A stretch of DNA of 64,000 nucleotides from Azohydromonas aeria (GCF_009760915.1 NZ_VIDQ01000010.1:62001-126000), one strand, 5' to 3'. Shown: positions 1 through 9,338, counted from the first letter of the stretch. Program-made: numbers and translations. The notes: a model not told the origin generated them from the letters alone.

Positions 1-440
1 GCGTCGGGCACGGGGCTGCGGTCCTGCGCGTTCACCAGGCCGAGCGTGACGGCGCGCGTGGTGGCGTCGGGGCGCTGCACCGCGCCCTGCAGCACGAAGG
101 CCGGCCCCGGCTCGGCGCTGCTGGCTTGCGTCACCCTGAGCGCGCGGCTGCGCCGCGACATGGACGTGAAGGTGGCCTGCAGCAGCTCGCGCGGCACCAC
201 CGACTGGCGCCCGCCGCTGTCGGGCGGTTCACTGACGGCCAGCTGCAGGTCGCGCACGCCGTGGTCGAGCAGCAGGTCATCCATGCAGCGCAGCCCGTCC
301 GAGAAGTCCTCCACCGGGCGGCCGTCCGGCGGCGCGGCGGCGGGCTCGGGCGCCGTCGCCGCGCAGGCCGCCACCAGGGCGGCCACGGCCAGGGACAGCG
401 CGGTGCGCAGGGCGCGGCGGGTGGGCGTCGGGTAGGTCAT
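1..440 (-). CDS. Putative lipoprotein, 5' part only (runs off the window)
   Basis: The frame is open from an ATG at 440 to the left edge, so only about 146 N-terminal residues are visible. The start has a basic N-region, a hydrophobic stretch and a lipobox V-A-A-C with the lipidated cysteine at residue 26, so export and lipid anchoring are likely. The rest is Ala/Arg-rich and soluble, with a segment DLLLDHGVRDLQLAV. The layout recalls small lipoproteins of the LpoB/FlgO/CsgG kind, but similarity is too weak to name one. It is read leftward like the glt genes but lies downstream of gltL, 114 nt away. Confidence 0.7.
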   Translation of the reverse strand, partial: MTYPTPTRRALRTALSLAVAALVAACAATAPEPAAAPPDGRPVEDFSDGLRCMDDLLLDHGVRDLQLAVSEPPDSGGRQSVVPRELLQATFTSMSRRSRALRVTQASSAEPGPAFVLQGAVQRPDATTRAVTLGLVNAQDRSPVPD

Positions 441-554
441 GACAGGCAACCTTCGGGCGGAGGGCCCGTGCGGATTCGTGATGCCTGTCTTCAGTTGCGC
501 GCGCGGCGCCGGGGGTTCAATGCGGCGCCGGCGCGGCGGCCGGATGGCGCGGGA

Positions 555-1289
<735 letters not shown>

Positions 1290-1301
1290 GAGGGTGCTCT
1301 C

Positions 1302-1973
1302 TCAACGAATGATGGCGATTCTCTTCTGCAGCCGCTTGACCAGCATCGACAGCGAGAAGCAGATCACGAAGTAGACGACCGCGGCGACGAGGTAGGTCTC
1401 GACCGGGCGGTTGTAGTTCTTGCCGGCGACCTCGAAGCCCTTGAGCAGGTCGTAGGCGCCGATGGCGTAGACCAGCGAGGTGTCCTGGAACAGGATGATG
1501 GTCTGCGTCAGCAGCACCGGCAGCATGTTGCGGAAGGCCTGCGGCAGCACGACGAGCTGCATGGTCTGCTTGTAGCTCATGCCCATGGCGTAGCCGGCGT
1601 AGACCTGGCCGCGCGGCACGCTCTGGATGCCCGCGCGCATGATCTCCGAGTAGTAGGCCGCCTCGAACACCGTGAAGGTGATGGTGGCCGACACCTCCGC
1701 GCCCAGCGGCCGCCCGGTGAGCAGCGGGATGAGCAGGAAGAACCACAGGATCACCATCACCAGCGGGATGGAGCGCAGCGTGTCCACGTAGAGCTGCGCG
1801 GGCACGCTCAGCCACTTGTGGCTGGACAGCCGCATCATCGCCAGCACCGTGCCGAGGAGGATGCCGCCGATCATCGCCACCAGCGTCAGCTGCAGCGAGA
1901 ACAGGAAGCCCTTGGCGATGAAGCCGGTGATGACGTCCCAGGACAGGAAGGAGAAGTCGAGGTTGCTGAGCAT
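1302..1973 (-). CDS. gltK: Amino-acid ABC transporter permease (GltK type)
   Basis: This 223-aa inner-membrane permease is of the HisM/GltK family (BPD_transp_1). Several hydrophobic spans are visible. The C-terminal half carries the family EAA-like loop (EIMRAGIQSVPRGQ) that docks on the ATPase. It pairs with the upstream permease gltJ to form the channel. A 79-nt spacer separates it from gltJ and holds a repeat-like sequence, so translation here is not coupled, unlike gltK to gltL. Confidence 0.9.
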   Translation of the reverse strand: MLSNLDFSFLSWDVITGFIAKGFLFSLQLTLVAMIGGILLGTVLAMMRLSSHKWLSVPAQLYVDTLRSIPLVMVILWFFLLIPLLTGRPLGAEVSATITFTVFEAAYYSEIMRAGIQSVPRGQVYAGYAMGMSYKQTMQLVVLPQAFRNMLPVLLTQTIILFQDTSLVYAIGAYDLLKGFEVAGKNYNRPVETYLVAAVVYFVICFSLSMLVKRLQKRIAIIR

Positions 1974-1993
1974 CAGGCCTCCTGCCGAGCCGT

Positions 1994-2050
1994 CTCAAGG
2001 GAGGCCTGCGCCCCCGTGGGGGGCAGGAGCGAAGCGACGTGGGGGCTGCT
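1994..2050. repeat. Repeat-like GC hairpin sequence in the gltJ-gltK spacer
   Basis: The spacer holds a short inverted repeat GCCCCC-GTG-GGGGGC followed by a GGAGCGAAGCGACG-like segment. I recall similar sequences as dispersed intergenic repeats in Comamonadaceae, but only one copy is visible here, so this rests on memory and hairpin structure. Confidence 0.35.
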
Positions 2051-2052
2051 CA

Positions 2053-2799
2053 TCATTTGGCTCCTGCGGCCACGGTGCCGGGAATGCGCAGCCGCCGCTC
2101 GATGAACAGCGCGATGCGGTTGACCAGCAGCGCCGACACGAAGTAGAGCGCCGTGACGGCGAGGTAGATCTCGACGCCGCGCGAGGTCTCCTCCTGCGCC
2201 TGCATGGCAAACATGGTCAGCTCGGCCACCGACACGGCGAAGGCCACGGCCGAGTTCTTGATGATGTTCATGCTCTCGCTGGTCAGCGGCGGGATGACGA
2301 TGCGAAAGGCCATGGGCAGCAGCACGAAGCGGTAGGTCTGCGGCAGCGTCAGCCCCAGCGCCAGGCCCGCGTAGCGCTGCCCGCGCGGCAGCGCCTGGAT
2401 GCCTGCCCGGACCTGCTCGGACACGCGTGCCGAGGTGAAGAAGCCCAGCGCGAACACCACCAGGATGAAGCTGGGGAAGGCCTGCAGCGGCGGGATCAGC
2501 GCCGGCAGCACGTGGTACCAGAGGAAGATCTGCACCAGCAGCGGGATGTTGCGGAACAGCTCCGTCCAGGCGTTGCCCGCGAACACCAGCGCGCGGCTGG
2601 GCGTGGTGCGCAGGATGCCCACGATCGAGCCCACCACCAGCGCCACCACCAGCGCCAGCAGCGCCACCGACAGCGTCCAGCCCCAGGCCGAGATCATCCA
2701 GTCCAGGTACGTGATGCTGCCGCCGCTGCCGAAGCAGCGCGGCGCCACCTCGCCGTCGATGGTGTCGCGGCAGAAGACCTGCCAGTCCCAACTCGCCAT
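2053..2799 (-). CDS. gltJ: Amino-acid ABC transporter permease (GltJ type)
   Basis: This 248-aa permease is the partner of GltK. The start chosen is the ATG at 2799, beginning MASWDWQVFCRDT, preceded by a GGGAG ribosome site about 8 nt upstream. An in-frame earlier start at 2850 has no such site. The long N-terminal periplasmic part before the first transmembrane span is typical of GltJ-like permeases. The EAA-like loop VRAGIQALPRGQRYAG is present. A terminator-like hairpin lies upstream, between it and gltI, and probably lowers its expression relative to the binding protein. Confidence 0.9.
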   Translation of the reverse strand: MASWDWQVFCRDTIDGEVAPRCFGSGGSITYLDWMISAWGWTLSVALLALVVALVVGSIVGILRTTPSRALVFAGNAWTELFRNIPLLVQIFLWYHVLPALIPPLQAFPSFILVVFALGFFTSARVSEQVRAGIQALPRGQRYAGLALGLTLPQTYRFVLLPMAFRIVIPPLTSESMNIIKNSAVAFAVSVAELTMFAMQAQEETSRGVEIYLAVTALYFVSALLVNRIALFIERRLRIPGTVAAGAK

Positions 2800-2851
2800 G
2801 TTGTTGTTCTCCCGTCGCGGCGCCGCTTCAGCGCCGCGGCGCATCCCCATG

Positions 2852-2897
2852 AAAAAGGCGCGAAAGGAACGCGTGCTGCTTGCGTCCTTTTCGCGCC
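2852..2897 (-). terminator. Attenuator-like terminator between gltI and gltJ
   Basis: On the minus strand the arms 2897-2882 and 2872-2857 pair over about 16 bp with one or two mismatches, followed by five Ts (2856-2852). It lies 40 nt after the gltI stop and before gltJ. That is the classic position of a partial terminator that keeps the binding protein more abundant than the membrane subunits. Confidence 0.7.
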
Positions 2898-2936
2898 CGT
2901 CGGCTACTGCACGGCCGTCACGGCGTCAAAGCCTGT

Positions 2937-3833
2937 TCACAGCCGCTTGGCGTATTCCTCGGCCGGCTGGTCGTTGGGCTTCTTCAGCGCTTCCTTGAGC
3001 AGGTCGCTCATGGGCAGCTTGACCACGGCGCCGGTGGGCGGCGTGGGCTGCATGAACCACTTGTCGTAGAGCTGGTTGATCTCGCCGGACTTGGTCATGT
3101 CGGCGATGGTCTGGTTGACGATCTTGCGCAGGCCCTCGTCGTCCTTGCGCATCATGATGGCGATGGGCTCGACCGACAGCGGCTCGCCCACGATCCGGTA
3201 GTCCGCCGGGTTCTTGCTGCGCGCGATCAGGCCGGCGAGCAGGCTGGAGTCCATCACGAAGGCGTCGGCGCGGCCGCTGTCCATGAGCAGGAAGCTGTCG
3301 GCGTGGTCCTTGCCGAAGACTTCCTTGAACTCCACCCCTTCGGCGCGCTTGTGGCGGCGCAGCGTCTGCACCGAGGTCGTGCCGGTGGTGGTGGCGATGG
3401 TCTTGCCCTTGAGGTCGGCCACCGAGTTGATGCCGGAGTTGGCCTTGACGGCCAGGCGCACCTGCTCGACGAAGGTGGTGTTGGCAAAGGCCACGTCCTT
3501 CTGGCGCGCGAGGTTGTTGGTGGTGGAGCCGCACTCCAGGTCCACGGTGCCGTTCTGCACCAGCGGGATGCGGTTCTGCGAGGTCACGGGCTGGTACTTG
3601 ACCTCCAGGCGCCGGCCGACGGCCTTCTCGACGTTCTCGACGGCCTTCTCGCAGATGGCCACGTGGTAGCCCACGTACTTGCTGCCGCCCAGGGTGTAGG
3701 ACAGCACGCCCGAGGATTCGCGCACGCCCAGGGTGATGGTGCCGGTGTCCTTGGCCTTCTTGAGGGTGTCGGACTGGGCTTGCGCGGCGCCGGCTGCCGC
3801 CAGGATCGCGGCGACGAGCAGGGTCTTCTTCAT
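2937..3833 (-). CDS. gltI: Glutamate/aspartate-type ABC transporter substrate-binding protein
   Basis: This 298-aa periplasmic binding protein (SBP_bac_3 family) is the specificity subunit of the importer. The ATG at 3833 is preceded by AAGGAG at a good distance and opens a signal peptide MKKTLLVAAILAAAGAAQA. Family features include ESSGVLSYTLGG, the YQPVTSQNRIPLVQNGTVDL segment and TTGTTSVQTLRRH, all typical of GltI-like acidic amino-acid binders. It is the first gene of the leftward operon, and a terminator-like hairpin follows it. Acidic amino acids are the likely ligands, inferred from the family. Confidence 0.92.
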   Translation of the reverse strand: MKKTLLVAAILAAAGAAQAQSDTLKKAKDTGTITLGVRESSGVLSYTLGGSKYVGYHVAICEKAVENVEKAVGRRLEVKYQPVTSQNRIPLVQNGTVDLECGSTTNNLARQKDVAFANTTFVEQVRLAVKANSGINSVADLKGKTIATTTGTTSVQTLRRHKRAEGVEFKEVFGKDHADSFLLMDSGRADAFVMDSSLLAGLIARSKNPADYRIVGEPLSVEPIAIMMRKDDEGLRKIVNQTIADMTKSGEINQLYDKWFMQPTPPTGAVVKLPMSDLLKEALKKPNDQPAEEYAKRL

Positions 3834-3890
3834 GCGGGGCACTCCTTGACGATGAAGTAGTAAGAGAAACGAAAGCATTCTAGGGGTGGC

Positions 3891-5732
3891 TCAGGCGACG
3901 CGGCCCTGCGGGCCGTCAATTGCCGCCTCCCCGCCGCTTTGCTGCAGCTGCCACATGCGGGCGTAGCGGCCCTGCAGCGCCAGCAATTCGGCGTGCGTAC
4001 CCTGCTCGACGATGCGGCCCTGTTCCATCACCAGGATGCGGTGCGCATCCACCACCGTGGAGAGCCGGTGCGCGATCACCAGTGCCGTCTTGCCCTGCGC
4101 CGCGCTCTTGAGCTCGGACTGGATGGCGCGCTCGTTGGCCGAGTCCAGCGCCGAGGTGGCCTCGTCGAAGATCAGGATCGGCGGGTCCTTGAGCAGCGTG
4201 CGCGCGATGGCCACGCGCTGCTTCTCGCCGCCCGAGAGCTTCAGGCCGCGCTCGCCCACGACGGTGTCGTAGCCCTTGGGCGTGGCGGCGATGAAGTCGT
4301 GGATGCGCGCCGCGCGCGCCGCGGCCTCCACCTCGGCGCGGCCGGCGCCGGGGCGGCCGTAGGCGATGTTGTATTCCACCGTGTCGTTGAACAGCACCGT
4401 GTCCTGCGGGACGATGCCGATGGCCTGGCGCAGGCTGGCCTGCGTGACCTGGCGCACGTCCTGCCCGTCGATGGTGAGGCGCCCGCCGCCGACGTCGTAG
4501 AAGCGGTAGAGCAGCCGCGCCAGCGTGGATTTTCCAGCCCCGGACGGCCCGACCACCGCCACCGTCCGGCCCGGCGGAATTTCAAAGCTCAGGCCGCGCA
4601 GGATCGGCCGCTCCTTCTCGTAGGCGAAGCTCACATCCTCGAAGCGCACGCAACCCTGGCTCACCGCCAGCGGCCTCGCGTCCGCCGCGTCCGCCACTTC
4701 CCGGTGCGTCTCCAGCAGGTGGAACATGCGGTCCAGGTCGGTGAGCGACTGCTTGATCTCGCGGTACAGCACGCCCAGGAAGTTCAGCGGGATGTAGAGC
4801 TGGATCATGAAGGCGTTGATCATGACCAGGTCGCCCAGCGTCATGCGCCCGTCCACCACGCCCTGCGTGGCGCGCCAGAGCATGGCCACCAGCGCCACGG
4901 CGATGACGAGCTGCTGCCCGCTGTTGAGCAGCGACAGCGTGCTCTGGCTCTTGAGCGCCACCTTGCGCAGCGACTCCAGGCTGGTGTCGTAGCGCCGGGC
5001 CTCGAAGTCCTCGTTGTTGAAGTACTTGACGGTCTCGTAGTTCAGCAGCGAGTCGATGGCCTTGGTGTGCGCTTGCGAGTCGAGCTGGTTCATCTCGCGG
5101 CGGAACTTGGTGCGCCACTCCGTCACCGAGATGGTGAAGGCCACGTAGCACACCAGCGCCGCCAGCGTGATCCAGGCGAAGCCGGCGTCGAACTTCACCG
5201 CCAGCAGCACCAGCACCAGGCCGACCTCGATGATCGTGGGCAGGATGCTGTAGAGCGAGTAGGAGATGAGCGAGTGCACCGCGCGCGTGCCGCGCTCGAT
5301 GTCGCGCGTCATGCCGCCGGTCTGGCGCTCCAGGTGGAAGCGCAGGCTCAGCGCGTGCAGGTGGCGGAACACCTGCAGCGAGATGCGCCGCGCCGTGCCC
5401 TCGGTGGCGCGGGCGAAGACCAGCTCGCGCAGCTCCGTGAACACGGTGGTGGACAGGCGCAGCGCCGCGTAGGCCACCAGCAGCCCCACCGGCACCACCA
5501 GCATCGACGCGGCGCTGCCGGGCTGGATCGAGAGCGAATCGACGAGTTCCTTGAGCAGCAGCGGCACGCCCACGTTGGCCACCTTGGCCGCGACCATGAA
5601 GGCCAGCGCCGCGGCCACGCGCCAGCGGTAGTGCCACAGGTAGGGCAGCAGCTTGCGCAGCGTGCCCCAGTCGGAGCGGCGCGAGGACGGGTCGGCGGGA
5701 TCGGCGGCGCGGGAATGGGCCAGGGCGCGCAT
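3891..5732 (-). CDS. ATM1-type ABC transporter, fused permease and ATPase
   Basis: This 613-aa half-transporter has an N-terminal six-helix ABC_membrane domain (about residues 30-330) and a C-terminal ATPase. Walker A GPSGAGKS has its lysine at 401, and the signature LSGGEKQRVAIARTLLKDP is present. The sequence resembles the ATM1/ABCB7 group (heavy-metal or glutathione-conjugate exporters; the mitochondrial member supports Fe-S assembly), with typical segments SFRYETVKYFNNE-like and ILIFDEATSALDS. The start ATG at 5732 is chosen because the next gene reads divergently from 5764. Longer forms would overlap that gene. The substrate is unknown. Confidence 0.88.
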   Translation of the reverse strand: MRALAHSRAADPADPSSRRSDWGTLRKLLPYLWHYRWRVAAALAFMVAAKVANVGVPLLLKELVDSLSIQPGSAASMLVVPVGLLVAYAALRLSTTVFTELRELVFARATEGTARRISLQVFRHLHALSLRFHLERQTGGMTRDIERGTRAVHSLISYSLYSILPTIIEVGLVLVLLAVKFDAGFAWITLAALVCYVAFTISVTEWRTKFRREMNQLDSQAHTKAIDSLLNYETVKYFNNEDFEARRYDTSLESLRKVALKSQSTLSLLNSGQQLVIAVALVAMLWRATQGVVDGRMTLGDLVMINAFMIQLYIPLNFLGVLYREIKQSLTDLDRMFHLLETHREVADAADARPLAVSQGCVRFEDVSFAYEKERPILRGLSFEIPPGRTVAVVGPSGAGKSTLARLLYRFYDVGGGRLTIDGQDVRQVTQASLRQAIGIVPQDTVLFNDTVEYNIAYGRPGAGRAEVEAAARAARIHDFIAATPKGYDTVVGERGLKLSGGEKQRVAIARTLLKDPPILIFDEATSALDSANERAIQSELKSAAQGKTALVIAHRLSTVVDAHRILVMEQGRIVEQGTHAELLALQGRYARMWQLQQSGGEAAIDGPQGRVA

Positions 5733-5763
5733 GATGTGGGGCTCAGTGACAACCCTTGACATC

Positions 5764-6174
5764 ATGCCCATGTCCGAATCCCCCGCCGCCCTGCCCACCG
5801 ACAAGGAGCTGGTGCTGCGCGTCATCCCCATGCCCTCCGACGTCAACGCCAGCGGCGACGTCTTCGGCGGTTGGGTCATGGCGCAGGTCGATCTCGCCGG
5901 CGCGGTGCTGCCGGCGCGGCGCGCGCAGGGACGCATCGCCACCATCGCCGTCAAGGAGTTCGTCTTCAAGCAGCCCGTGCGCGTGGGCGACCTGCTGAGC
6001 TTCTATGCCGAGATCATCCACGTCGGGCGCAGCTCGATGACGGTGGACGTGGCCGTCTATTCCCAGCCGCTGCACGACGCCGCCCAGGTGCTCAAGGTGA
6101 CCGAGGCGGTGCTGACCTACGTGGCCGTGGACGCGCAAGGGCGCCCGCGGCCGCTGCCGCCGGCCGCGGCCTGA
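5764..6174 (+). CDS. Acyl-CoA thioesterase (YciA-like hotdog fold)
   Basis: This 136-aa single-hotdog protein hydrolyses acyl-CoA esters in the cytoplasm. The motif NASGDVFGGWVMAQVDLAG (about residues 24-42) is the signature of the YciA/BACH family, with the catalytic Asp in the last part. Two start codons, at 5764 and 5770, are possible and neither has a strong ribosome site. It lies divergent to the ABC exporter with only 31 nt between them, so both promoters must overlap the opposing 5' ends. It converges on the crotonase gene. Confidence 0.85.
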   Translation: MPMSESPAALPTDKELVLRVIPMPSDVNASGDVFGGWVMAQVDLAGAVLPARRAQGRIATIAVKEFVFKQPVRVGDLLSFYAEIIHVGRSSMTVDVAVYSQPLHDAAQVLKVTEAVLTYVAVDAQGRPRPLPPAAA

Positions 6175-6196
6175 GCCTTCTTTTTTTCGGCCGCGC

Positions 6197-6958
6197 TCAA
6201 AACTTCGAGAAGTCCGGGCGCCGCTTCTCGAAGAAGGCCTGGAACGCCTCCATCGCCTCCGGGCTGCGCAGCCGCTGCACGAACACCTCGCGCTCGGCCT
6301 GCAGCGCCTGGCGCAGCGCCGGCAGCACGGGCGCGCGCATCAGCGCCTTGGTGGCGCGCACGGCCGCCGGCGGCAGCTGCGTGAAGCGCGCGGCCAGGCG
6401 CCGCGCCTGCGGCAGCACCTCGTCGGGCGGCAGCACCGCGTTGGCCAGGCCCAGCTCCACGGCCTCGGCGCCGGTGAAGGGGTCGCCCAGCATCAGCCGC
6501 TGCGCCGCGCGGACGTGGCCGATGCGCTGCGCCAGCAGCAGGCTCGACCCGAACTCGGGCACCAGCCCCAGGTTGACGAAGGGCAGCGCCAGCCGCGCCT
6601 CGTCGGACACCACCACCGCGTCGCAGTGCAGCAGCAGCGTGCAGCCGATGCCGATGGCCGCGCCGGTGACGGCGGCCACCAGCGGCTTGTCCAGCGCCAG
6701 CACTGCCTCCATGAAGGCGAACACCGGCGCGTCCTCGGCGCCGGGCGGGTACTTCATGAAGTCCTCCAGGTCGTTGCCGGAGGTGAAGATGCCCGGCTGC
6801 CCGGTGACGAGCACGGCGCGCACCGCGGCGTCGGCCTGCGCCGCGCGCAAGGCGGCGGCCATGTCGGCGTACATCTGCGCCGTCAGCGCGTTTTTCTTTT
6901 CCGGGCGGGCGATTTCCAGCGTGGCGACGCCGTCGAGGGTGGCGGTGCGGATGCTCAT
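6197..6958 (-). CDS. Enoyl-CoA hydratase/isomerase family protein
   Basis: This 253-aa crotonase-fold protein acts on acyl-CoA in the cytoplasm. The oxyanion-hole segment GNDLEDF and the second one, TGAAIGIGCTLLLHCD, are clear. At the position where hydratases usually carry IPGAGG, it reads VPEFGSS, with a glutamate as in Δ3,Δ2-enoyl-CoA isomerases. Isomerase activity is therefore as likely as hydration. The C-terminus ending FEKRRPDFSKF is typical of the family. It is convergent with the thioesterase, 22 nt apart. Confidence 0.88.
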   Translation of the reverse strand: MSIRTATLDGVATLEIARPEKKNALTAQMYADMAAALRAAQADAAVRAVLVTGQPGIFTSGNDLEDFMKYPPGAEDAPVFAFMEAVLALDKPLVAAVTGAAIGIGCTLLLHCDAVVVSDEARLALPFVNLGLVPEFGSSLLLAQRIGHVRAAQRLMLGDPFTGAEAVELGLANAVLPPDEVLPQARRLAARFTQLPPAAVRATKALMRAPVLPALRQALQAEREVFVQRLRSPEAMEAFQAFFEKRRPDFSKF

Positions 6959-7095
6959 GGCGGCAGTTTCAGGGTGATTCAGGGATGGCGGCGCAGCACG
7001 ATAGCAGCGTCGCGCAAGGCCCCTTTGGGGGGAAATCCACCCCCTGTTGATGCGTCCATGCGCAATGGATTACGCTCTTTGGCGGGAGAACTGAC

Positions 7096-7653
7096 GTGGA
7101 CGTGCTGCAACTCGACGTGTCCGGACGACCGCAAGCCTGGATCACCGCCCGCGAGGCGGCCGTGATCTACGCCACCGACGGCGTCGCATGGACCCTGGGC
7201 GACCCCTGTGCCGTGCTGCGCGGAGGCGTGCAGCGCGCCACCGGGCGGCTCTCGCGCATCGAGGTCCATTCGATCATCGCCGTGCGCGGCACCATTCCCA
7301 GCCGCGCCTGGCGCCAGACGCCGGCGCTGAGCAACACCAAGCTGTTCGTGCGCGACCGCTACATCTGCGCCTACTGCGGCCACCACCACCCCGCCGAAGA
7401 GCTCACGCGCGAGCACGTGGTGCCGACCTCGCGCGGCGGCCAGGACACTTGGCTCAACTGCGTCACCGCCTGCCGCGCCTGCAACGGCCGCAAGGGCAAC
7501 CGGCTGCCCGAAGAGGCGCGCATGAGCCTGGTCTACCTGCCCTACGTGCCCAGCCTGCACGAGGACATGATCCTGCGCGGCCGGCGCATCCTGGCCGACC
7601 AGATGGAGTTCCTGATGGCCAGCGTGCCGCGCTCGAGCCGGCTGCACGGCTGA
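7096..7653 (+). CDS. HNH endonuclease domain protein
   Basis: This 185-aa protein starts at a GTG (7096) with GGGAGAA 7 nt upstream. The C-terminal half holds an HNH domain: a CAYC zinc pair, then EHVVPTSRGGQDTW (the HNH histidine), then the asparagine-containing CRACNGRKGNR with the second zinc pair. The N-terminal half (residues 1-75) is specific to a Burkholderiales group of single-copy chromosomal HNH proteins. Its role is unknown. No methylase or partner gene is beside it, so it does not look like a restriction system. Confidence 0.85.
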   Translation: MDVLQLDVSGRPQAWITAREAAVIYATDGVAWTLGDPCAVLRGGVQRATGRLSRIEVHSIIAVRGTIPSRAWRQTPALSNTKLFVRDRYICAYCGHHHPAEELTREHVVPTSRGGQDTWLNCVTACRACNGRKGNRLPEEARMSLVYLPYVPSLHEDMILRGRRILADQMEFLMASVPRSSRLHG

Positions 7654-7820
7654 TTCCGGCGCCGGCCGCGGCGGATCGCCGCCACGTCTGCGCGTTAACC
7701 TCGACACCGCTTTTTCCGCCACTTTTTCGCGCCCGTTGCTCCTGCCTAGGCGCGGCGCATTCCCGGCGTCAACCCGGCCGCCGCGGCGGCCGTTGCGCCG
7801 GAGACCCCAAGGGAGACCCC

Positions 7821-8354
7821 ATGAAGCAAGTCAAGACCCTGGCCGCGCTGGCACTGGCCGCCGCGCTGGCCGGCTGCAGCACCACCAGCCCCGACGTGAT
7901 CCAGCGCGGCGACGCGCAGCGCCTGTCGCAGGTGCAGGACGCCACCGTGCTCAACGTGCGCAACGTCGTCGTCGAGGGCAGCCAGAGCGGCACCGGCGCC
8001 GCCACCGGCGGCGTGCTCGGCGGCATCGCCGGCTCCACGCGCAGCAGCGGGCGCGAGTCGGTGGCCATCGGGCTGGTGGGCGCGGTGGCCGGCGCGCTGG
8101 CGGGCAACGCCATCGAGCGCGCCACCACGCGCGAGGACGCGCAGGAAATCCTGATCCAGCTGCGCAACGGCGAGCGCCGCGCCGTCGTGCAGGCCCGCGG
8201 CAACGAGAACTTCCAGCCCGGCGAGGCCGTGGTGCTGGTGACCACCGGCGGCAAGACGCGCGTGGTGCGCAATCCCGGCGGCGCCGCGCCGGCGGCCTGG
8301 GCGCCCGCGCCGGCCGCGGCGCCGATGCCCGCGCCGGTGTACTCGCCGCGCTGA
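7821..8354 (+). CDS. Glycine-zipper outer-membrane lipoprotein
   Basis: This 177-aa protein has a signal peptide with lipobox L-A-G-C (lipidated cysteine 19). A glycine-zipper segment follows (about residues 57-100: GTGAATGGVLGGIAG, then AIGLVGAVAGALAGN), as in the SlyB/Pcp-type 2TM glycine-zipper family. The C-terminus is Pro/Ala-rich. Start ATG 7821 has GGGAGA upstream. The probable role is an outer-membrane structural or stress lipoprotein. The 167 nt before it contains T-rich tracts but no promoter I can define. Confidence 0.85.
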   Translation: MKQVKTLAALALAAALAGCSTTSPDVIQRGDAQRLSQVQDATVLNVRNVVVEGSQSGTGAATGGVLGGIAGSTRSSGRESVAIGLVGAVAGALAGNAIERATTREDAQEILIQLRNGERRAVVQARGNENFQPGEAVVLVTTGGKTRVVRNPGGAAPAAWAPAPAAAPMPAPVYSPR

Positions 8355-8388
8355 GCGGCCGCCGCCGGCTGCCGCCCCGGCCGGCGCC

Positions 8389-8628
8389 TCACACGTCCAG
8401 CGTGTAGACCTGCGCCTCGCGGCGCTCCTGCGGGTTGTGGCCGCGCAGCGGCCGGTCCCAGTCGGCGGCGTCGGCGCCGTTGCCGGGCACCAGGCCGCTG
8501 GTCATCACGGCCACTTCCTCGCTGGTGGCGTCGAACTCCGCCACCTGCACGCGCTGCTCGTCGAAGAGCCGCGCCACCATCGCGCCGCCCGCGTCGATGA
8601 GCACCAGGAATTTCGCCGGTTTCTGCAT
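8389..8628 (-). CDS. Small hypothetical protein beside the host-attachment gene
   Basis: This 79-aa protein starts at ATG 8628 with AGGAG 7 nt upstream. It begins KFLVLIDAGGAMVARLFDEQ, which resembles a β-strand plus helix like the N-terminus of the neighbouring host-attachment protein (ADEGRARIL). The middle and C-terminus are acidic and polar, ending VYTLDV. I recognise no domain. It follows the host-attachment gene 119 nt downstream on the same strand and may be a truncated or minimal relative of that fold. Confidence 0.7.
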   Translation of the reverse strand: MQKPAKFLVLIDAGGAMVARLFDEQRVQVAEFDATSEEVAVMTSGLVPGNGADAADWDRPLRGHNPQERREAQVYTLDV

Positions 8629-8747
8629 GGGAAGGCTCCTCGGTCCGGCCTTCAGGCTAGCACCGGGGAGCCCGAACGAGGACGCCGTGTCCGCGTCGTC
8701 CCAGCCTGCCGGGCCCTGGGCCTGGGCGTCGTCTGAGGGCATGGCCA

Positions 8748-9266
8748 TCAGGCGCCCAGGCCCGTGCCGGCATCCGTGCCGCTCATGCCGCCGGCATTGA
8801 GCCCGCCGCTGGCGCCGTGCCGGGGCTGCTCGCCGAAGATGCGCTCGGCCAGGTCGCGGCCCTTGAACTGCAGCAGGTCCTTGTTGATCTCCTGCTGCAC
8901 CAGCGCCTGCACCTGCGGGCTCAGGTGCTGGCGCAGCCGGCCCAGGAACTTCGGCGCCGCGGCGATGTGCAGCGCGCCGTAGTGCTGCTTCTGCAGCGCC
9001 TGCGCCAGGTGCTCGGCCACGCGGCGCGCGAACAGGTCGGCTTCCTGCTCCAGCTTGTCGGCGCCGGCCGAGGTGGTGATGCTGCTGATCGGGCCGGTGC
9101 CGCCGTGGGCGCGGCGCCCGGCGGCGTCGCGCTGGAGGTCGGCCTCGTCGGCATGCGCCGCGGCGTCGGTGAGTTCGGTCACCTCCTGCAGCTCGGCGCC
9201 GCGCTGTTCCTGCGCCAGGATGCGGGCGCGGCCTTCGTCGGCCAACACGATCCAGGTGGTTGCCAT
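8748..9266 (-). CDS. Host attachment family protein
   Basis: This 172-aa protein belongs to the family annotated 'protein required for attachment to host cells' (Host_attach, first named in Agrobacterium). The N-terminus WIVLADEGRARIL, the central KLEQEADLFARRVAEHLAQAL and the APKFLGRLRQHL segment are typical. The fold resembles release-factor-like domains, so the name is not proof of function. Start ATG 9266 has AAGGAG upstream. It lies 72 nt downstream of a CBS-domain gene in the same direction. The C-terminus is Gly-rich and probably disordered. Confidence 0.85.
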   Translation of the reverse strand: MATTWIVLADEGRARILAQEQRGAELQEVTELTDAAAHADEADLQRDAAGRRAHGGTGPISSITTSAGADKLEQEADLFARRVAEHLAQALQKQHYGALHIAAAPKFLGRLRQHLSPQVQALVQQEINKDLLQFKGRDLAERIFGEQPRHGASGGLNAGGMSGTDAGTGLGA

Positions 9267-9338
9267 GGCTCTTGCTCCTTCTGGGTTGCTTGTCGGGGGG
9301 TTCAGCCTGAACGCCATGCGCGCGCGGCGCGGCGCGGC

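Noticed and set aside
3939..5759. 606-codon open frame on the plus strand
   Set aside because: It is wholly antisense to the ATM1-type transporter, which has clear ABC motifs. The product has no recognisable domain.
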